Part shown: piece by piece, positions 41,656 to 50,941 of the stretch | Layout of the letters: every line of letters starts with the position of its first letter | Numbering within the stretch: the stretch's first letter is position 1 | Assembly (NCBI RefSeq): GCF_001269385.1 | Contig: NZ_CXOO01000023.1 | Span: forward strand, 109 to 64,108 | Length of the DNA stretch: 64,000 bases | DNA from: Limnohabitans sp. DM1 | GTDB taxonomy: Bacteria > Pseudomonadota > Gammaproteobacteria > Burkholderiales > Burkholderiaceae_C | Direction: 5' to 3' | Notes under the pieces: generated by a model | Database searches by the model: none | What the model was told of the DNA's origin: nothing | The model's input: the letters and a program-made list of their open reading frames with translations, nothing else | Made by a program: the position numbers and the translations under genes

Positions 41656-41732
41656 GGACCAGTGCCGTGGCATGCCTGAGGTGCCAACGACAAATGGGCA
41701 CGGTCGCGAGAACGAATGGATCGGAGCTGTCT

Positions 41733-43787
41733 ATGTGGCCTGAAGCTGGCCATTTGGCCTTGATCATGGCGGCCTGGGTCGCCTTGGCGCAGGCGGTGCT
41801 GCCGTTGTGGGGCAGCTTGTCGGCGCGGCGTGCGGGCTGGCAAGCGCTGGCAAGGCCTTTGGCGGTCTTGCAATTGGCGCTGATCGTGCTGGCCTTTGGC
41901 GCTTTGTGGCATGCGTTTTATGTGCACGATTTCAGCGTCAAGTACGTGGCCCACCACTCCAACACCTTGCTGCCCACGCCCTACCGTTTGTCCGCCATCT
42001 GGGCTGGGCACGAAGGCTCGCTGCTCTTGTGGGTCTTGATGCTGGCGCTGTGGTCGTTGGCGGTGGCCACGTTTTCAAAACGTTTACCGCAGGCCCTGGT
42101 GGCGCAGGTGCTGGGCGTGATGGGCGCAGTGTCGGTGGGTTTTTTGGCCTTCATCCTCACGTTGTCCAACCCGTTTGCACGGCAGTTTCCGGCTCCATCC
42201 GAGGGCCGTGATTTGACGCCTTTGTTGCAAGACCCGGGTTTGGTGATCCACCCGCCCATGCTCTACATGGGCTATGTGGGTTTGTCGGTGGCCTTTGCTT
42301 TTGCCATGGCGGCGCTGCTGTCAGGGCGGCTCGATGCCGCCTGGGCGCGTTGGGCGCGGCCCTGGACGGTGGCGGCTTGGGGCTTTTTGACGCTGGGCAT
42401 CGCTTTGGGTTCGTGGTGGGCGTATTACGAATTGGGCTGGGGCGGCTGGTGGTTTTGGGACCCGGTGGAAAACGCCTCGCTCATGCCCTGGTTGGTGGCC
42501 ACGGCGCTCATCCATTCGCTCATGGTCACCGACAAGCGCGGGCAGTTCAAGGCCTGGACGGTGCTGCTGGCCATTGGCGCGTTTTCACTCAGTTTGCTGG
42601 GCACTTTCCTGGTTCGCTCGGGCGTGCTGACTTCGGTGCACGCCTTTGCGACCGACCCGGGGCGGGGCGTGTTCATCTTGCTGTTTTTGGTCGTGGTGGT
42701 GGGTGTGTCGTTGGCCTTGTTTGCCTGGCGCGCGCCGCACTGGGCCAATGCATCGCAGCCGGTGGCCGGTTCCCGCGAATCGTTTTTGCTGCTCAACAGC
42801 GTGCTGTTGGTGGTGGCCATGGCGGCGGTGCTGCTGGGCACTTTGTACCCATTGATCATCGACGCTCTCAACTTGGGCAAGCTCTCGGTGGGCCCGCCGT
42901 ATTTCGACCGCGTGTTCGTACCCCTGATGGTGCCGCTGCTCCTGGCCATGGTGCCGGGCACGGTGGTGCCCTGGCATGTGGCACGCTGGGCGGCGGTGCG
43001 CTCGGTGCTGGTTCCAGGGGCTTTGGCGCTTTTGCTGGCCAGTGCTTGGGCCACTTGGGGCGGGGCACCCATGGGGGAGGGCAGCACGACCACGGCTGGC
43101 GGCTGGCTCACGGTGATGGGCTGCACGCTGGGCGGCTGGATCGTGCTGTCGGGCGCTTGGCAAATCGTGCAGCGCCTGCGCCTGCCCGGATCGCCGGGAT
43201 TGGCCTGGTGGGGCATGCAGGTCGCGCACTGGGGCGTGGCGGTGCTGGTGCTGGGCATCACGGGCGTGAAGTCCTTTCAGGTCGAGCGCGATGTGCGTCT
43301 GGGCTTGGGCGACTCGGTCACAGTGGCCGGTGTGCGTTACCAACTGCTCAGCGTGGACCAGCACCTGGGGCCCAACTACCTCGCCTTGCGTGCCCAGATG
43401 AAGATGTTTGAAGGCGAGCCTGGCGACGAGCGCCAGGTGGGCACCCTGCAGCCTGAAAAACGCCGCTATGTGTCGAGCGCCATGCCCATGACCGAGGCGG
43501 CGATTGACCGCAACCTGTGGCGTGACCGCTATGTGTCTTTGGGTGAGCCCTTGGCGGGCGAGCCGCCGCAGTGGAGTTTCCGGGTCTACCACAAGCCTTT
43601 TGTGTCGTGGATCTGGCTGGGTGCGGTGTTCATGGTGCTGGGCGGTGGCTTGGCGGCGTTTGATCGGCGCTATCGGCAGGTGCCATCGGCAGCGCGTGCG
43701 CCTGGCGCTCAGGCTGACATGGGCATGGGTGCGTCTGGTGTGCGAGTTGCAGCGCCTGTGTCTGTGGTCAAAGGTGCTGTGTCATGA
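41733..43787 (+). CDS. ccmF: Cytochrome c heme lyase subunit CcmF
   Basis: Encodes 684 residues with about fifteen membrane helices. WWD motif GWGGWWFWDPVENASLMPWL; His ligands in YVAHHSNTLLPTPYRLSAIW and further on. It joins heme to apocytochrome with CcmH. ATG 41733 has GGAG upstream; the longer frame comes from the repeat. Its promoter and ccmE readthrough must pass the tandem repeat. Confidence 0.93.
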   Translation: MWPEAGHLALIMAAWVALAQAVLPLWGSLSARRAGWQALARPLAVLQLALIVLAFGALWHAFYVHDFSVKYVAHHSNTLLPTPYRLSAIWAGHEGSLLLWVLMLALWSLAVATFSKRLPQALVAQVLGVMGAVSVGFLAFILTLSNPFARQFPAPSEGRDLTPLLQDPGLVIHPPMLYMGYVGLSVAFAFAMAALLSGRLDAAWARWARPWTVAAWGFLTLGIALGSWWAYYELGWGGWWFWDPVENASLMPWLVATALIHSLMVTDKRGQFKAWTVLLAIGAFSLSLLGTFLVRSGVLTSVHAFATDPGRGVFILLFLVVVVGVSLALFAWRAPHWANASQPVAGSRESFLLLNSVLLVVAMAAVLLGTLYPLIIDALNLGKLSVGPPYFDRVFVPLMVPLLLAMVPGTVVPWHVARWAAVRSVLVPGALALLLASAWATWGGAPMGEGSTTTAGGWLTVMGCTLGGWIVLSGAWQIVQRLRLPGSPGLAWWGMQVAHWGVAVLVLGITGVKSFQVERDVRLGLGDSVTVAGVRYQLLSVDQHLGPNYLALRAQMKMFEGEPGDERQVGTLQPEKRRYVSSAMPMTEAAIDRNLWRDRYVSLGEPLAGEPPQWSFRVYHKPFVSWIWLGAVFMVLGGGLAAFDRRYRQVPSAARAPGAQADMGMGASGVRVAAPVSVVKGAVS

Positions 43788-44398
43788 GCGCGCTGTCTGC
43801 CAAGGCCCCAAGCCGCCGCATGCCGCGTTGGGTGTTTGTGCCGCTGGCGCTGTTTTTGGGCATGGTGGTGTTTTTGGCGGTGGGCCTCACGCGCAACCCG
43901 CAAGAGATCCCCTCGCCACTCATTGGGCGGCCCGCACCGGCTTTTGAATTGCCGGTGGTGGGCGGGCCGGGCGTGTTCAACGCGGCGCAGTTCAAGGGGC
44001 AGCGCACCCTGGTCAACCTGTGGGCCACCTGGTGCGCGGGCTGCAAAGAAGAGCACCCGATTTTGATGGCGCTGGCCCGCCAGCCCGGCCTGAAGATGGT
44101 GGGCATCAACTACAAAGAACTGCAGGCTTCTGAGCTGCCGGGCCAAGACCCGCTGAGCGCCGAATCGGTGCAAAAAGCCACGGCCCGCAGCCAGGCCTGG
44201 TTGCAAAAACACGGCCAGGCTTTTGGCGTGAACCTGCTGGACATGGACGGCCGGGTGGGCATGGATTTTGGCGTGTACGGCTTGCCCGAAACCTATTTGA
44301 TTGACCGCGAAGGTGTGGTGCGCTTCAAGCACGCAGGGGCTTTGACGCCCGATGTGGTGCAGCAAAAACTGCTGCCCTTGCTGCGGGGGGTGAACTGA
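43784..44398 (+). CDS. ccmG: Thiol:disulfide interchange protein CcmG/DsbE
   Basis: Encodes 204 residues: a membrane anchor at about 18-36 and a thioredoxin domain with C84-A-G-C87 in NLWATWCAGCKEEHPIL. VYGLPETYLIDREGVVRFKH is the cis-Pro region. It reduces the CXXCH motif of apocytochromes. Overlaps ccmF as ATGA. Confidence 0.92.
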   Translation: MSALSAKAPSRRMPRWVFVPLALFLGMVVFLAVGLTRNPQEIPSPLIGRPAPAFELPVVGGPGVFNAAQFKGQRTLVNLWATWCAGCKEEHPILMALARQPGLKMVGINYKELQASELPGQDPLSAESVQKATARSQAWLQKHGQAFGVNLLDMDGRVGMDFGVYGLPETYLIDREGVVRFKHAGALTPDVVQQKLLPLLRGVN

Positions 44399-44415
44399 TG
44401 CGCGCGACATTTTTG

Positions 44416-44480
44416 GTAGGAGCCCACCCCGTGGGCGATGGGCGTGTTCCACGCCCATCGCCCACGGGGTGGGCTCCTAC
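44416..44480. repeat. Perfect 65-nt palindrome (31-bp arms) between ccmG and ccmH
   Basis: The arm beginning GTAGGAGCCCACCCCGTGGG is mirrored without a mismatch up to 44480 around the 3-base loop TTC. It is the family A element in its most complete form. On RNA it would be a very stable hairpin inside the ccm message, with no following T run. Confidence 0.97.
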
Positions 44481-44498
44481 AGGGACAAGGACGGTGGC

Positions 44499-45098
44499 AT
44501 GACTGACACTCACATGGCACTGCGCGCCTTGGTGTGGGCCTGGGTTCCGATCGGTATGGCTGTCCTGGTCACGGGGGCGGCGGTGGCCTCGCCCAACTTG
44601 CCGGTCAACGCCATTCAAAGTCCCTCAACAGCCGTTCAAGCAAGCCCCTTTGCGCAAGCCGTGTCGGGCTCGGCACCCGCTGCATTGCCAGCGGTTCAGG
44701 CCGCAGCCGCACTCCAAACCGATGCGCCCATGTCGGCCGCTGTGCAGGCGCGCTGGGACCACATCGCGGCCGAGTTGCGTTGCCTGGTGTGCCAAAACGA
44801 ATCCCTGGCTTCGTCGAATGCCGAGCTGGCACTGGACTTGCGCCGCGAGCTGCGCAGCCTGATCGAGCAGGGCCAAAGCGATGCCGACATCCGCAACTTT
44901 CTGGTCAGCCGTTACGGTGACTTTGTGCTTTACAAGCCCGAGGTCAAACCTGTGACCTGGCTGTTGTGGTTCGGTCCTTTTGTATTGTTGTTGGGCGCGT
45001 TGGCCCTGGCGCTGCGCCTGATGCGCCGCACGACTGCCGCGCTCGCGCCTTTGACCGACCGCGAGCGCGAGCGCGCCCGCCAATTGCTGGAGTCCTGA
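44499..45098 (+). CDS. ccmH: Cytochrome c maturation protein CcmH
   Basis: Encodes 199 residues. Thiol pair C95-L-V-C98 in ELRCLVCQNESLASSNAELA, the family motif. A hydrophobic signal/anchor (WAWVPIGMAVLVTGAAV) is followed by an unusually long Ala/Pro/Ser linker (about 32-80) before the domain, and a C-terminal anchor (WLLWFGPFVLLLGALALAL). It presents apocytochrome thiols to CcmF. Confidence 0.9.
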   Translation: MTDTHMALRALVWAWVPIGMAVLVTGAAVASPNLPVNAIQSPSTAVQASPFAQAVSGSAPAALPAVQAAAALQTDAPMSAAVQARWDHIAAELRCLVCQNESLASSNAELALDLRRELRSLIEQGQSDADIRNFLVSRYGDFVLYKPEVKPVTWLLWFGPFVLLLGALALALRLMRRTTAALAPLTDRERERARQLLES

Positions 45099-46459
45099 TG
45101 TCCTTTTTGCCGCCTTGGCTGGGTTTGTTGTGGGTGCTGCTGGCCTTGGGGGCGCTGGCGGCGGGGGTCTTGAAGCGTGGCCTGAAAAATCATGCGTCAG
45201 CCCTGCCGGATGAGCCCTTGGCTGCTGCGTCAGCCCAAGGCTTGGGCGTCGATGTTCAATCCCGCACCAACCGCCGCATTCACCAGCAGCACCTGGCCGA
45301 CCTGAACCGCGCCCTGGCCGAAGGCCGTTTGAATGCCCAACAACATGCAGCGGCCCGTGACGAGTTGATGCGCCTTGTGCTGGAGGATGCGGCGCTGGCG
45401 CAGCCCGATGAGAAAACACCCGTGGTGCACGCAAAGGCTGGCGGCGCCAGGCGTGATCAGGCAAGGGCTGAGGGTCTGGAAAAGGTGCGGTGGGCCTGGC
45501 TGGTGGGGGCCTTGGTCTTGCTCAGTGGCCTGAGCTATTGGCAGCTGGGCGCACCGCAAAGCTGGTGGCCTGTGCCCTTGAGCCAGCAGGTCAAGATCAG
45601 CGCCACCACGCCCGAGCAATTGGCCGCGCAAACCCGCGTGTGGCAACAAGCCACGCAAGAGCGGCCCAAGGATGCCCAGGCTTGGTTGACCTTGGCGCGG
45701 TTGCACGCCGCCCAAAACGCCCATGCCCCGGCCGAGCAGGCCCTGGCGCGTGTGCTGGCCTTGTCGCCCGAGCCCGATCTGTGGATCGAGCGGGCGCAGA
45801 TGAAAGCCTTGAGTGCAGGCGGCGTCTACGCCGGAGAGCCTTGGCAGTGGATTCAAGACGTGCTGCGCGATCAGCCCCAGCACCTGAATGCGCTGGTGCT
45901 CGCGGGCAGCGCAGCCTTGTCTGAAAAACGGCACGCCGCAGCGCAAGACTACTGGAAGCGTGCCTTGGCTTTGGTGCCTGCTGACAGTGAGGCGGGCCAA
46001 GGCCTGCAGCAGGCGCTGGCGAAAGCGGCCGAGATGGTGGCCGCGATGGCGGCGGCACCTAGAGCAACCGCAGCAGCGGGGGCCGGGCCCTTGTCGGCGG
46101 CGACGCCGGCGGGCGACGCCAAGCCCCTGATTCAGGGCGAGGTCCGTGTCTCGCCCGAGGTGCAAAGCCAAATCGCGGCAGGTTCGACCCTGTTTGTTTA
46201 CGCCCTGGCCGAAGAGGGCTCGCGCCGCCCCGTGGCCATCTGGCGCGGCACGCCCACATCGTGGCCGGTGCGCTTTGCATTGAGCGACAGCATGGGCATG
46301 GGCGCACCGCCGGTCTTGTCATCGCTGGCGCAAGTGCGCTTGGTGGCCCGCATTTCCAAAACCGGTTCGGCGCAAAAGCAAGCGGGTGATTTTCAGGTGG
46401 AACTGCCGGGCGTGAAGACCGGCGTGCAAGGCGTGGTGCTGCACATCACCGGGCGCTGA
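45098..46459 (+). CDS. ccmI: Cytochrome c maturation protein CcmI
   Basis: Encodes 453 residues: one N-terminal membrane helix, a leucine-zipper-like RRIHQQHLADLNRALAEGRL region, a second helix (WLVGALVLLSGLSYWQLG), then TPR-type repeats (about 175-320) and a periplasmic C-terminal domain starting around IQGEVRVSPEVQ. It is an apocytochrome chaperone. Overlaps ccmH by one base; end of the ccm operon. Confidence 0.9.
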   Translation: MSFLPPWLGLLWVLLALGALAAGVLKRGLKNHASALPDEPLAAASAQGLGVDVQSRTNRRIHQQHLADLNRALAEGRLNAQQHAAARDELMRLVLEDAALAQPDEKTPVVHAKAGGARRDQARAEGLEKVRWAWLVGALVLLSGLSYWQLGAPQSWWPVPLSQQVKISATTPEQLAAQTRVWQQATQERPKDAQAWLTLARLHAAQNAHAPAEQALARVLALSPEPDLWIERAQMKALSAGGVYAGEPWQWIQDVLRDQPQHLNALVLAGSAALSEKRHAAAQDYWKRALALVPADSEAGQGLQQALAKAAEMVAAMAAAPRATAAAGAGPLSAATPAGDAKPLIQGEVRVSPEVQSQIAAGSTLFVYALAEEGSRRPVAIWRGTPTSWPVRFALSDSMGMGAPPVLSSLAQVRLVARISKTGSAQKQAGDFQVELPGVKTGVQGVVLHITGR

Positions 46460-46532
46460 AACGGGCTCGGATTTAGAACACAAACGCCCGCCTATTGATT
46501 CGGCCCTGTGAAGTTTTCAAGGCTCAAGATGT

Positions 46533-46612
46533 TGTAGGTCGGCGGTCGAAGACCCCGACATGGGCCGATCGGCGAAACCCCTCATGTCGGACTCTGCGAG
46601 TACCGACCTACG
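46533..46612. repeat. Family B palindromic repeat
   Basis: Nested inverted repeats: outer arms GTAGGTCGG and CCGACCTAC, inner arms CCGACATG and CATGTCGG. It lies 74 bases after the ccmI stop and could serve as its terminator-like structure. A partial relative is at 47494. Confidence 0.75.
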
Positions 46613-46691
46613 AGATGACACTCCTCGCACATTTCAAACTTCAGCGTGCCTGATCAATAGTCGGCGGATGTCGAGCCCACCCCTTGGGTGA

Positions 46692-47465
46692 TCAGGCCCC
46701 GCAGCACTTTTTGTATTTTTTGCCGCTGCCGCAAGAACATGCATCGTTGCGGCCGGGCGTGGCGGCTTTGATGACTTGCGCCACACGCGGACCGATGTTG
46801 CGCCAGATCTCGCGCAGGTCGTACACCGCCCACAGCGCCTCGCCAAAGGCGTTCAGGCGCTCTTCGCTCACGCTGGGTGGACCGTCTTCGGCCAGGGCCG
46901 ACAAGGTGGGCTCATCGGTGTCGTCTTCGGTCAAGGCCACGATGGCTTCGAGCGACAAGTCGTGCCACTTGGCGGCGTCTTTGTCTTTGGGCGTGGCCCA
47001 CTCGTCGGGCCAGTTCTCTACCGCGAACATGAAGCCCAAGGCCCACACCTGCGCAAACGAGGGGATCTCGCTGTCTTCAATTTCTTCGCGCTCTTCGGGG
47101 GGCAGCGATGCAATCGCACCGCGCACGTCCATCACTTCGGGGGCATAGGCTTTGTCGTCGTCCAGCGCTTCCACAGGGGTGTCCAGAGCCAGCTTGATTT
47201 CGTCAAAGCGGCGCTGCCACAAAGCCATGAACTGCTGGCGCTGGGCGTCGTCGGCAAAGCTGCCACCTTCTTCGTCCTCATCCACGCCCAGCAGCATGGG
47301 CAGCCACTCGCTGTCGGGAATGGCGCGGCGGCAGCACACCAGCGCGGCCATGAAGCCCTCACAAAATTCCCACTGCGGCGTCTCTTCAAAACGCTCGCGC
47401 AGGTCGTCCAGGATGTTGTCCAGGGTGTCAAAGTCTTCGGCTTCCAAGCCAGCGGTCGTGTTCAT
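46692..47465 (-). CDS. UPF0149 (YgfB/YecA-like) protein with C-terminal SEC-C motif
   Basis: Encodes 257 residues. The acidic UPF0149 region is about 10-190 (CEGFMAALVCCRRAIPDSEW is its entry). The last residues, GRNDACSCGSGKKYKKCCGA, are a SEC-C zinc motif. Such proteins are soluble and may bind ribosomes or nucleic acid; the exact role is unknown. Transcribed alone. Confidence 0.85.
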   Translation of the reverse strand: MNTTAGLEAEDFDTLDNILDDLRERFEETPQWEFCEGFMAALVCCRRAIPDSEWLPMLLGVDEDEEGGSFADDAQRQQFMALWQRRFDEIKLALDTPVEALDDDKAYAPEVMDVRGAIASLPPEEREEIEDSEIPSFAQVWALGFMFAVENWPDEWATPKDKDAAKWHDLSLEAIVALTEDDTDEPTLSALAEDGPPSVSEERLNAFGEALWAVYDLREIWRNIGPRVAQVIKAATPGRNDACSCGSGKKYKKCCGA

Positions 47466-47493
47466 GGGGTGTTCCTGTTTTGCAGGCCGAGAT

Positions 47494-47545
47494 TGTAGGT
47501 GGGTGGCTTCAGCCCCGACATAGGGCCAGTGTCGAAGCGCGCAGG
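47494..47545. repeat. Family B repeat, partial copy
   Basis: TTGTAGGTGGGTGGCTTCAG followed by CCCCGACAT matches the left half of the element at 46533. It lies in the gap between the SEC-C gene and the divergent AAA+ ATPase gene. Confidence 0.5.
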
Positions 47546-47646
47546 ATTCAGCTTGAGAGCCTCAAATTGCCCTGACTGGAGCGCCACCACGACACCATTT
47601 GTCGCTCTGATCCGGACAATCTTTTCTTCACAACAAGGAGGAAAAC

Positions 47647-49785
47647 ATGTCAACCCAAACACGCCTCAACACCCCCACCCACGCCAGCACAACCGACCAC
47701 TACGACGCAGATTTCAGCATCGCGCGGCTGTGGGTCTTGCGCCTCTTGGTCACGCTCAAGGGGCACCGCACCTTCATCACGCCTTACGGCTTCGACGAAA
47801 AAGAGCTGGCCCGTTGGCTTGGGCTGCTCGACACCTTGACCGAAGAGCAAGAGGACGAAGCCCCAAAACCCACGCCAACCCGCCTCACCCTGACCCGCAT
47901 GCTGGCGCAGGCCGAGCGCCGCGTCCATCAGATTCAAGTGCCGACCACCTTGGCGAGCAACGTGGCCCGCATCGCCGCGCTGGTTGGCCTGTCGGATGTC
48001 GAGTGCCGCGTGCTGGAGTTTGTCCTCCTCATGCGCGGCAACCAGCATTTGAACCAAGCCTGCGAACACGTTAAAAACCTCGACACCCCGAGCTTGGCGC
48101 ACGCCTTGGGCGTCATTCTGGGTCAAAGCTCTGAAGACATTCGTCAGGCCCTGCGCAGCGACGGCTTGCTCGCCAAGACGGGCCTGGTCACGGTGGACAT
48201 GCGGTCCGGCCGCTCGCTGGACTGCAAATTTGACCTGCTCTGCAACAAACTGCCTCACCGCCTGATCGAGTCCGAGATGCAGCCCACCGACTGGCTCAAG
48301 GACATGATCGTGCCCAGCGGCCCCGGCCACCTGGACTTTGACGACTACGTCCACTGCGCCAAAGCCCTGCAGGTGCTGCGCCCCTACCTGCGCCAGGCGC
48401 TGGACCAAGGCCAGCGCGGCGTGAACGTGCTGCTGTACGGCCCGCCCGGCACAGGCAAAACCCAGCTGGTCAAACTGCTGGCCAAAGACCTGGGCTGCGA
48501 GCTGTTTGAAGTCACCACCGAAGACGAAGACGAGGAACCCATCTCGGGGCGCAAACGCATCAAAGCCCTCAGCGCCACGCACAGCCTGTTTGCGCGGCGT
48601 CAAGCGCTCGTCATGTTTGACGAAATCGAAGATGCCTTCAACAGCCCCGATGAGACAGACACCAAGCTCAGCGACATGTTCAAGCGCTCCCCCGGCCGAA
48701 CCAAAGGCTGGATCAACCGCCTACTCGAAACCAACCAACTGCCCACTGTCTGGATCGGCAACTCGCTCATGGGCATGGACGCCGCCTTCATTCGCCGCTT
48801 CGACGTGGTGCTGGAAATGCCCGTGCCCCCACAGACCCAGCGCGAACGCATCATCCGCAGCGCCAGTGGTGGCCTGTTGAGCGAAGCCGCCGTCAAGCGC
48901 ATCGCCCAATCCGAAGCCCTGGCCCCTGCTGTGGTCACGCGCACCAGCCGCGTCATCCAAAGCATCGCCACGCAACTGCCCGATGGTCAGGTCACCCCCG
49001 CCCTGGAACTGCTCATCAACCAAACCCTGCAAGCACAAAGCCACCCCACACTGGCCCGCCACAACCCCAACAGCCTGCCCGAGGTGTACGACCCCGCCTT
49101 CGTTAACACCGACACCGACCTTCTGGCCATGGCCGCCCAAATGCGCCAACACCAAACCGGGCGCATCTGCCTGTACGGCCCGCCCGGCACAGGCAAAACC
49201 GCCTACGGCCGTTGGCTGGCTCTAGAACTGGGCAAACCCCTGCACGTCAAACGCGCCTCTGACCTCATCAGCATGTGGGTGGGCGAGACCGAAAAAAATC
49301 TGGCCAAAGCCTTCGCCCAGGCCGAAGAAGCCGACGCTTTGCTGCTGATTGACGAGGTCGACACCTTCTTGCAAAACCGCGAAGGCGCCCAGCGCAGCTG
49401 GGAAGTCAGCCAAGTCAACGAAATGCTCACACAAATGGAAAGCTTTGGCGGCGTGTTCATCGCGTCCACCAACCTGATGGCCGGGCTCGACAGCGCCGCG
49501 CTGCGCCGTTTTGACCTCAAGCTCAAGTTTGACTACCTCAAAACCCCGCAAGCCCTGCAACTGCTGCAGCGCCACTGCCAACACATGGGCCTGGGCGAAC
49601 CCACGCCCCAAGACCGCCAGGCCCTGGCCTCGCTGGGCCAACTCACCCCCGGAGACTACGCTGCCGTGGTGCGCCAAAGCCGCCTGCGCCCCATCCAAAG
49701 CGCCAGCCACATGGTGCAAGCCCTGGCCGAAGAGTGCGCCCTCAAACCCGGCGCACAAACCCGCAGCATCGGCTTCATCGCCTGA
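47647..49785 (+). CDS. Tandem AAA+ ATPase
   Basis: Encodes 712 residues; CAAGGAGG gives a strong start. A ~250-residue helical N-terminal domain is followed by two AAA+ modules. Module 1 has Walker A GPPGTGKT at 265-272 and Walker B ALVMFDEIEDAF; module 2 has Walker A at 511-518 and Walker B ALLLIDEVDTFL, with arginine-finger-like ALRRFDLKLKF. The DNA for the two P-loops is identical over 30 bases. It resembles CDC48-like stand-alone AAA proteins of bacteria whose substrates are unknown. It lies upstream of a WYL regulator and a DUF1016 nuclease, which suggests a defence setting, but no partner is proven. Confidence 0.85.
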   Translation: MSTQTRLNTPTHASTTDHYDADFSIARLWVLRLLVTLKGHRTFITPYGFDEKELARWLGLLDTLTEEQEDEAPKPTPTRLTLTRMLAQAERRVHQIQVPTTLASNVARIAALVGLSDVECRVLEFVLLMRGNQHLNQACEHVKNLDTPSLAHALGVILGQSSEDIRQALRSDGLLAKTGLVTVDMRSGRSLDCKFDLLCNKLPHRLIESEMQPTDWLKDMIVPSGPGHLDFDDYVHCAKALQVLRPYLRQALDQGQRGVNVLLYGPPGTGKTQLVKLLAKDLGCELFEVTTEDEDEEPISGRKRIKALSATHSLFARRQALVMFDEIEDAFNSPDETDTKLSDMFKRSPGRTKGWINRLLETNQLPTVWIGNSLMGMDAAFIRRFDVVLEMPVPPQTQRERIIRSASGGLLSEAAVKRIAQSEALAPAVVTRTSRVIQSIATQLPDGQVTPALELLINQTLQAQSHPTLARHNPNSLPEVYDPAFVNTDTDLLAMAAQMRQHQTGRICLYGPPGTGKTAYGRWLALELGKPLHVKRASDLISMWVGETEKNLAKAFAQAEEADALLLIDEVDTFLQNREGAQRSWEVSQVNEMLTQMESFGGVFIASTNLMAGLDSAALRRFDLKLKFDYLKTPQALQLLQRHCQHMGLGEPTPQDRQALASLGQLTPGDYAAVVRQSRLRPIQSASHMVQALAEECALKPGAQTRSIGFIA

Positions 49786-49818
49786 GCCGCGCCCATTCCC
49801 CCACGGGTCCCCCTCCTC

Positions 49819-49861
49819 GTAGGAGCCCAGCCCGTGGGCGAAAGGGCGTGGCACACGCCCC
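49819..49861. repeat. Family A palindromic repeat
   Basis: GTAGGAGCCCAGCCCGTGGG followed by the GGGCGTG-gca-CACGCCC hairpin, as in the ccm copies. It stands between the AAA+ gene and the WYL gene. Confidence 0.8.
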
Positions 49862-49932
49862 ACTCCCGCCCATAAAAAAGTCCAAATTGCATCAAATAAG
49901 GGATATCCATCCCCAGGAAGTACACATTTGCA

Positions 49933-49949
49933 AGTGATACTTTGTCACT
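49933..49949. promoter_or_regulatory. Inverted repeat upstream of WYL regulator
   Basis: AGTGA-N7-TCACT, 24 bases before the ATG at 49973. WYL repressors of defence islands often bind their own upstream region, so this is a candidate operator. Confidence 0.35.
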
Positions 49950-49972
49950 GCTTTTTTAACCGCCCGCCCACC

Positions 49973-50941
49973 ATGACCAGCCCCAAGACCAAACCCAAAA
50001 CCATGGAGACCACGCTGCTGGCCCTGGCTTTGCTGCGGCGCATCCCGCGTGGGCGCAAAGTCAACAGCCGCGAACTGCGCGAAGCCCTGGCCGCCGAAGG
50101 CTTTGAGCGCGACGAACGCAGCATCCAGCGCCTGCTCAAAACCCTGAGCGAGGCATTCGACATCGACCGCGACGAGCGCAGCATCCCCTTCGGCTACGAA
50201 TGGAAAAGCAAAGCTGCCGGCTTCATGCTGCCCGCCCTCAGCAAACAAGAATCTCTCATGCTCACGCTGGCCGAGCAACATCTGCGCCCCCTGCTGCCGC
50301 CCAGCGTCATGCAATCGATGAACGGATTTTTTGAACAAGCCCGTGCCAACCTCGCCCCGCACCAAAACGCCACCCTCGAAAAACAGTGGCTCCAAAAAGT
50401 GCGCGTCGTCAGCGAAACCCAGCCCCTGCTGCCGCCCCAAATTGCCGAAGGCGTACTGGAACAAACCAGCCAAGCCCTCTACAACAACCAATGGCTGGAG
50501 CTGGACTACACCAACGCCAAAGAAGAGCGCAAACAACACCGCGTCATGCCCTTGGGCCTGGCCCAGCAAGGCCCGCGCATCTATTTGGTGTGCCGCTTTG
50601 AGGGCTACGACAACGAACGCAGCATGGCCCTGCACCGCATCCACAGCGCCAAGGCCAGCACGCTCACCTTCGAGCGCCCCGACTTCGACCTGGCCCGCTA
50701 CGACGCCGACGGTCGCTTTGGCGTGGGCGACGGCCAAAAGGTGCGTCTGAGCTTTCAGATCGAAAAACGCCCCGGCCTGCACCTGCTGGAGTCACCCCTG
50801 TCGGCCGACCAAACCGTGGTGGACAAAGACACCCATTACGAAGTCACCGCCACCGTGGTGCAAACGCTGCTGCTCAACCGCTGGATCAACAGCTTTGGTG
50901 GGCAGATCCAGAACATGCAAAAAACTCCGGCGGGCGCATGA
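49973..50941 (+). CDS. WYL-domain transcriptional regulator
   Basis: Encodes 322 residues: a winged helix at about 10-75 (LLALALLRRIPRGRKVNSRE), the WYL fold (LELDYTNAKEERKQHRVMPL, then YLVCRFEGYDNERSMALHRI) and the WCX C-terminal part. Proteins of this design regulate anti-phage loci by sensing nucleotides or DNA damage. A shortened copy of its 3' half follows the DUF1016 gene. The stop overlaps a small frame as ATGA. Confidence 0.88.
   Translation: MTSPKTKPKTMETTLLALALLRRIPRGRKVNSRELREALAAEGFERDERSIQRLLKTLSEAFDIDRDERSIPFGYEWKSKAAGFMLPALSKQESLMLTLAEQHLRPLLPPSVMQSMNGFFEQARANLAPHQNATLEKQWLQKVRVVSETQPLLPPQIAEGVLEQTSQALYNNQWLELDYTNAKEERKQHRVMPLGLAQQGPRIYLVCRFEGYDNERSMALHRIHSAKASTLTFERPDFDLARYDADGRFGVGDGQKVRLSFQIEKRPGLHLLESPLSADQTVVDKDTHYEVTATVVQTLLLNRWINSFGGQIQNMQKTPAGA

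Noticed and set aside
40754..41743. Frame running from ccmD through the 123-bp repeats with a repeated 41-residue unit
   Set aside because: It overlaps ccmD and ccmE out of frame and stays open only because 123 is a multiple of three; no ribosome site.
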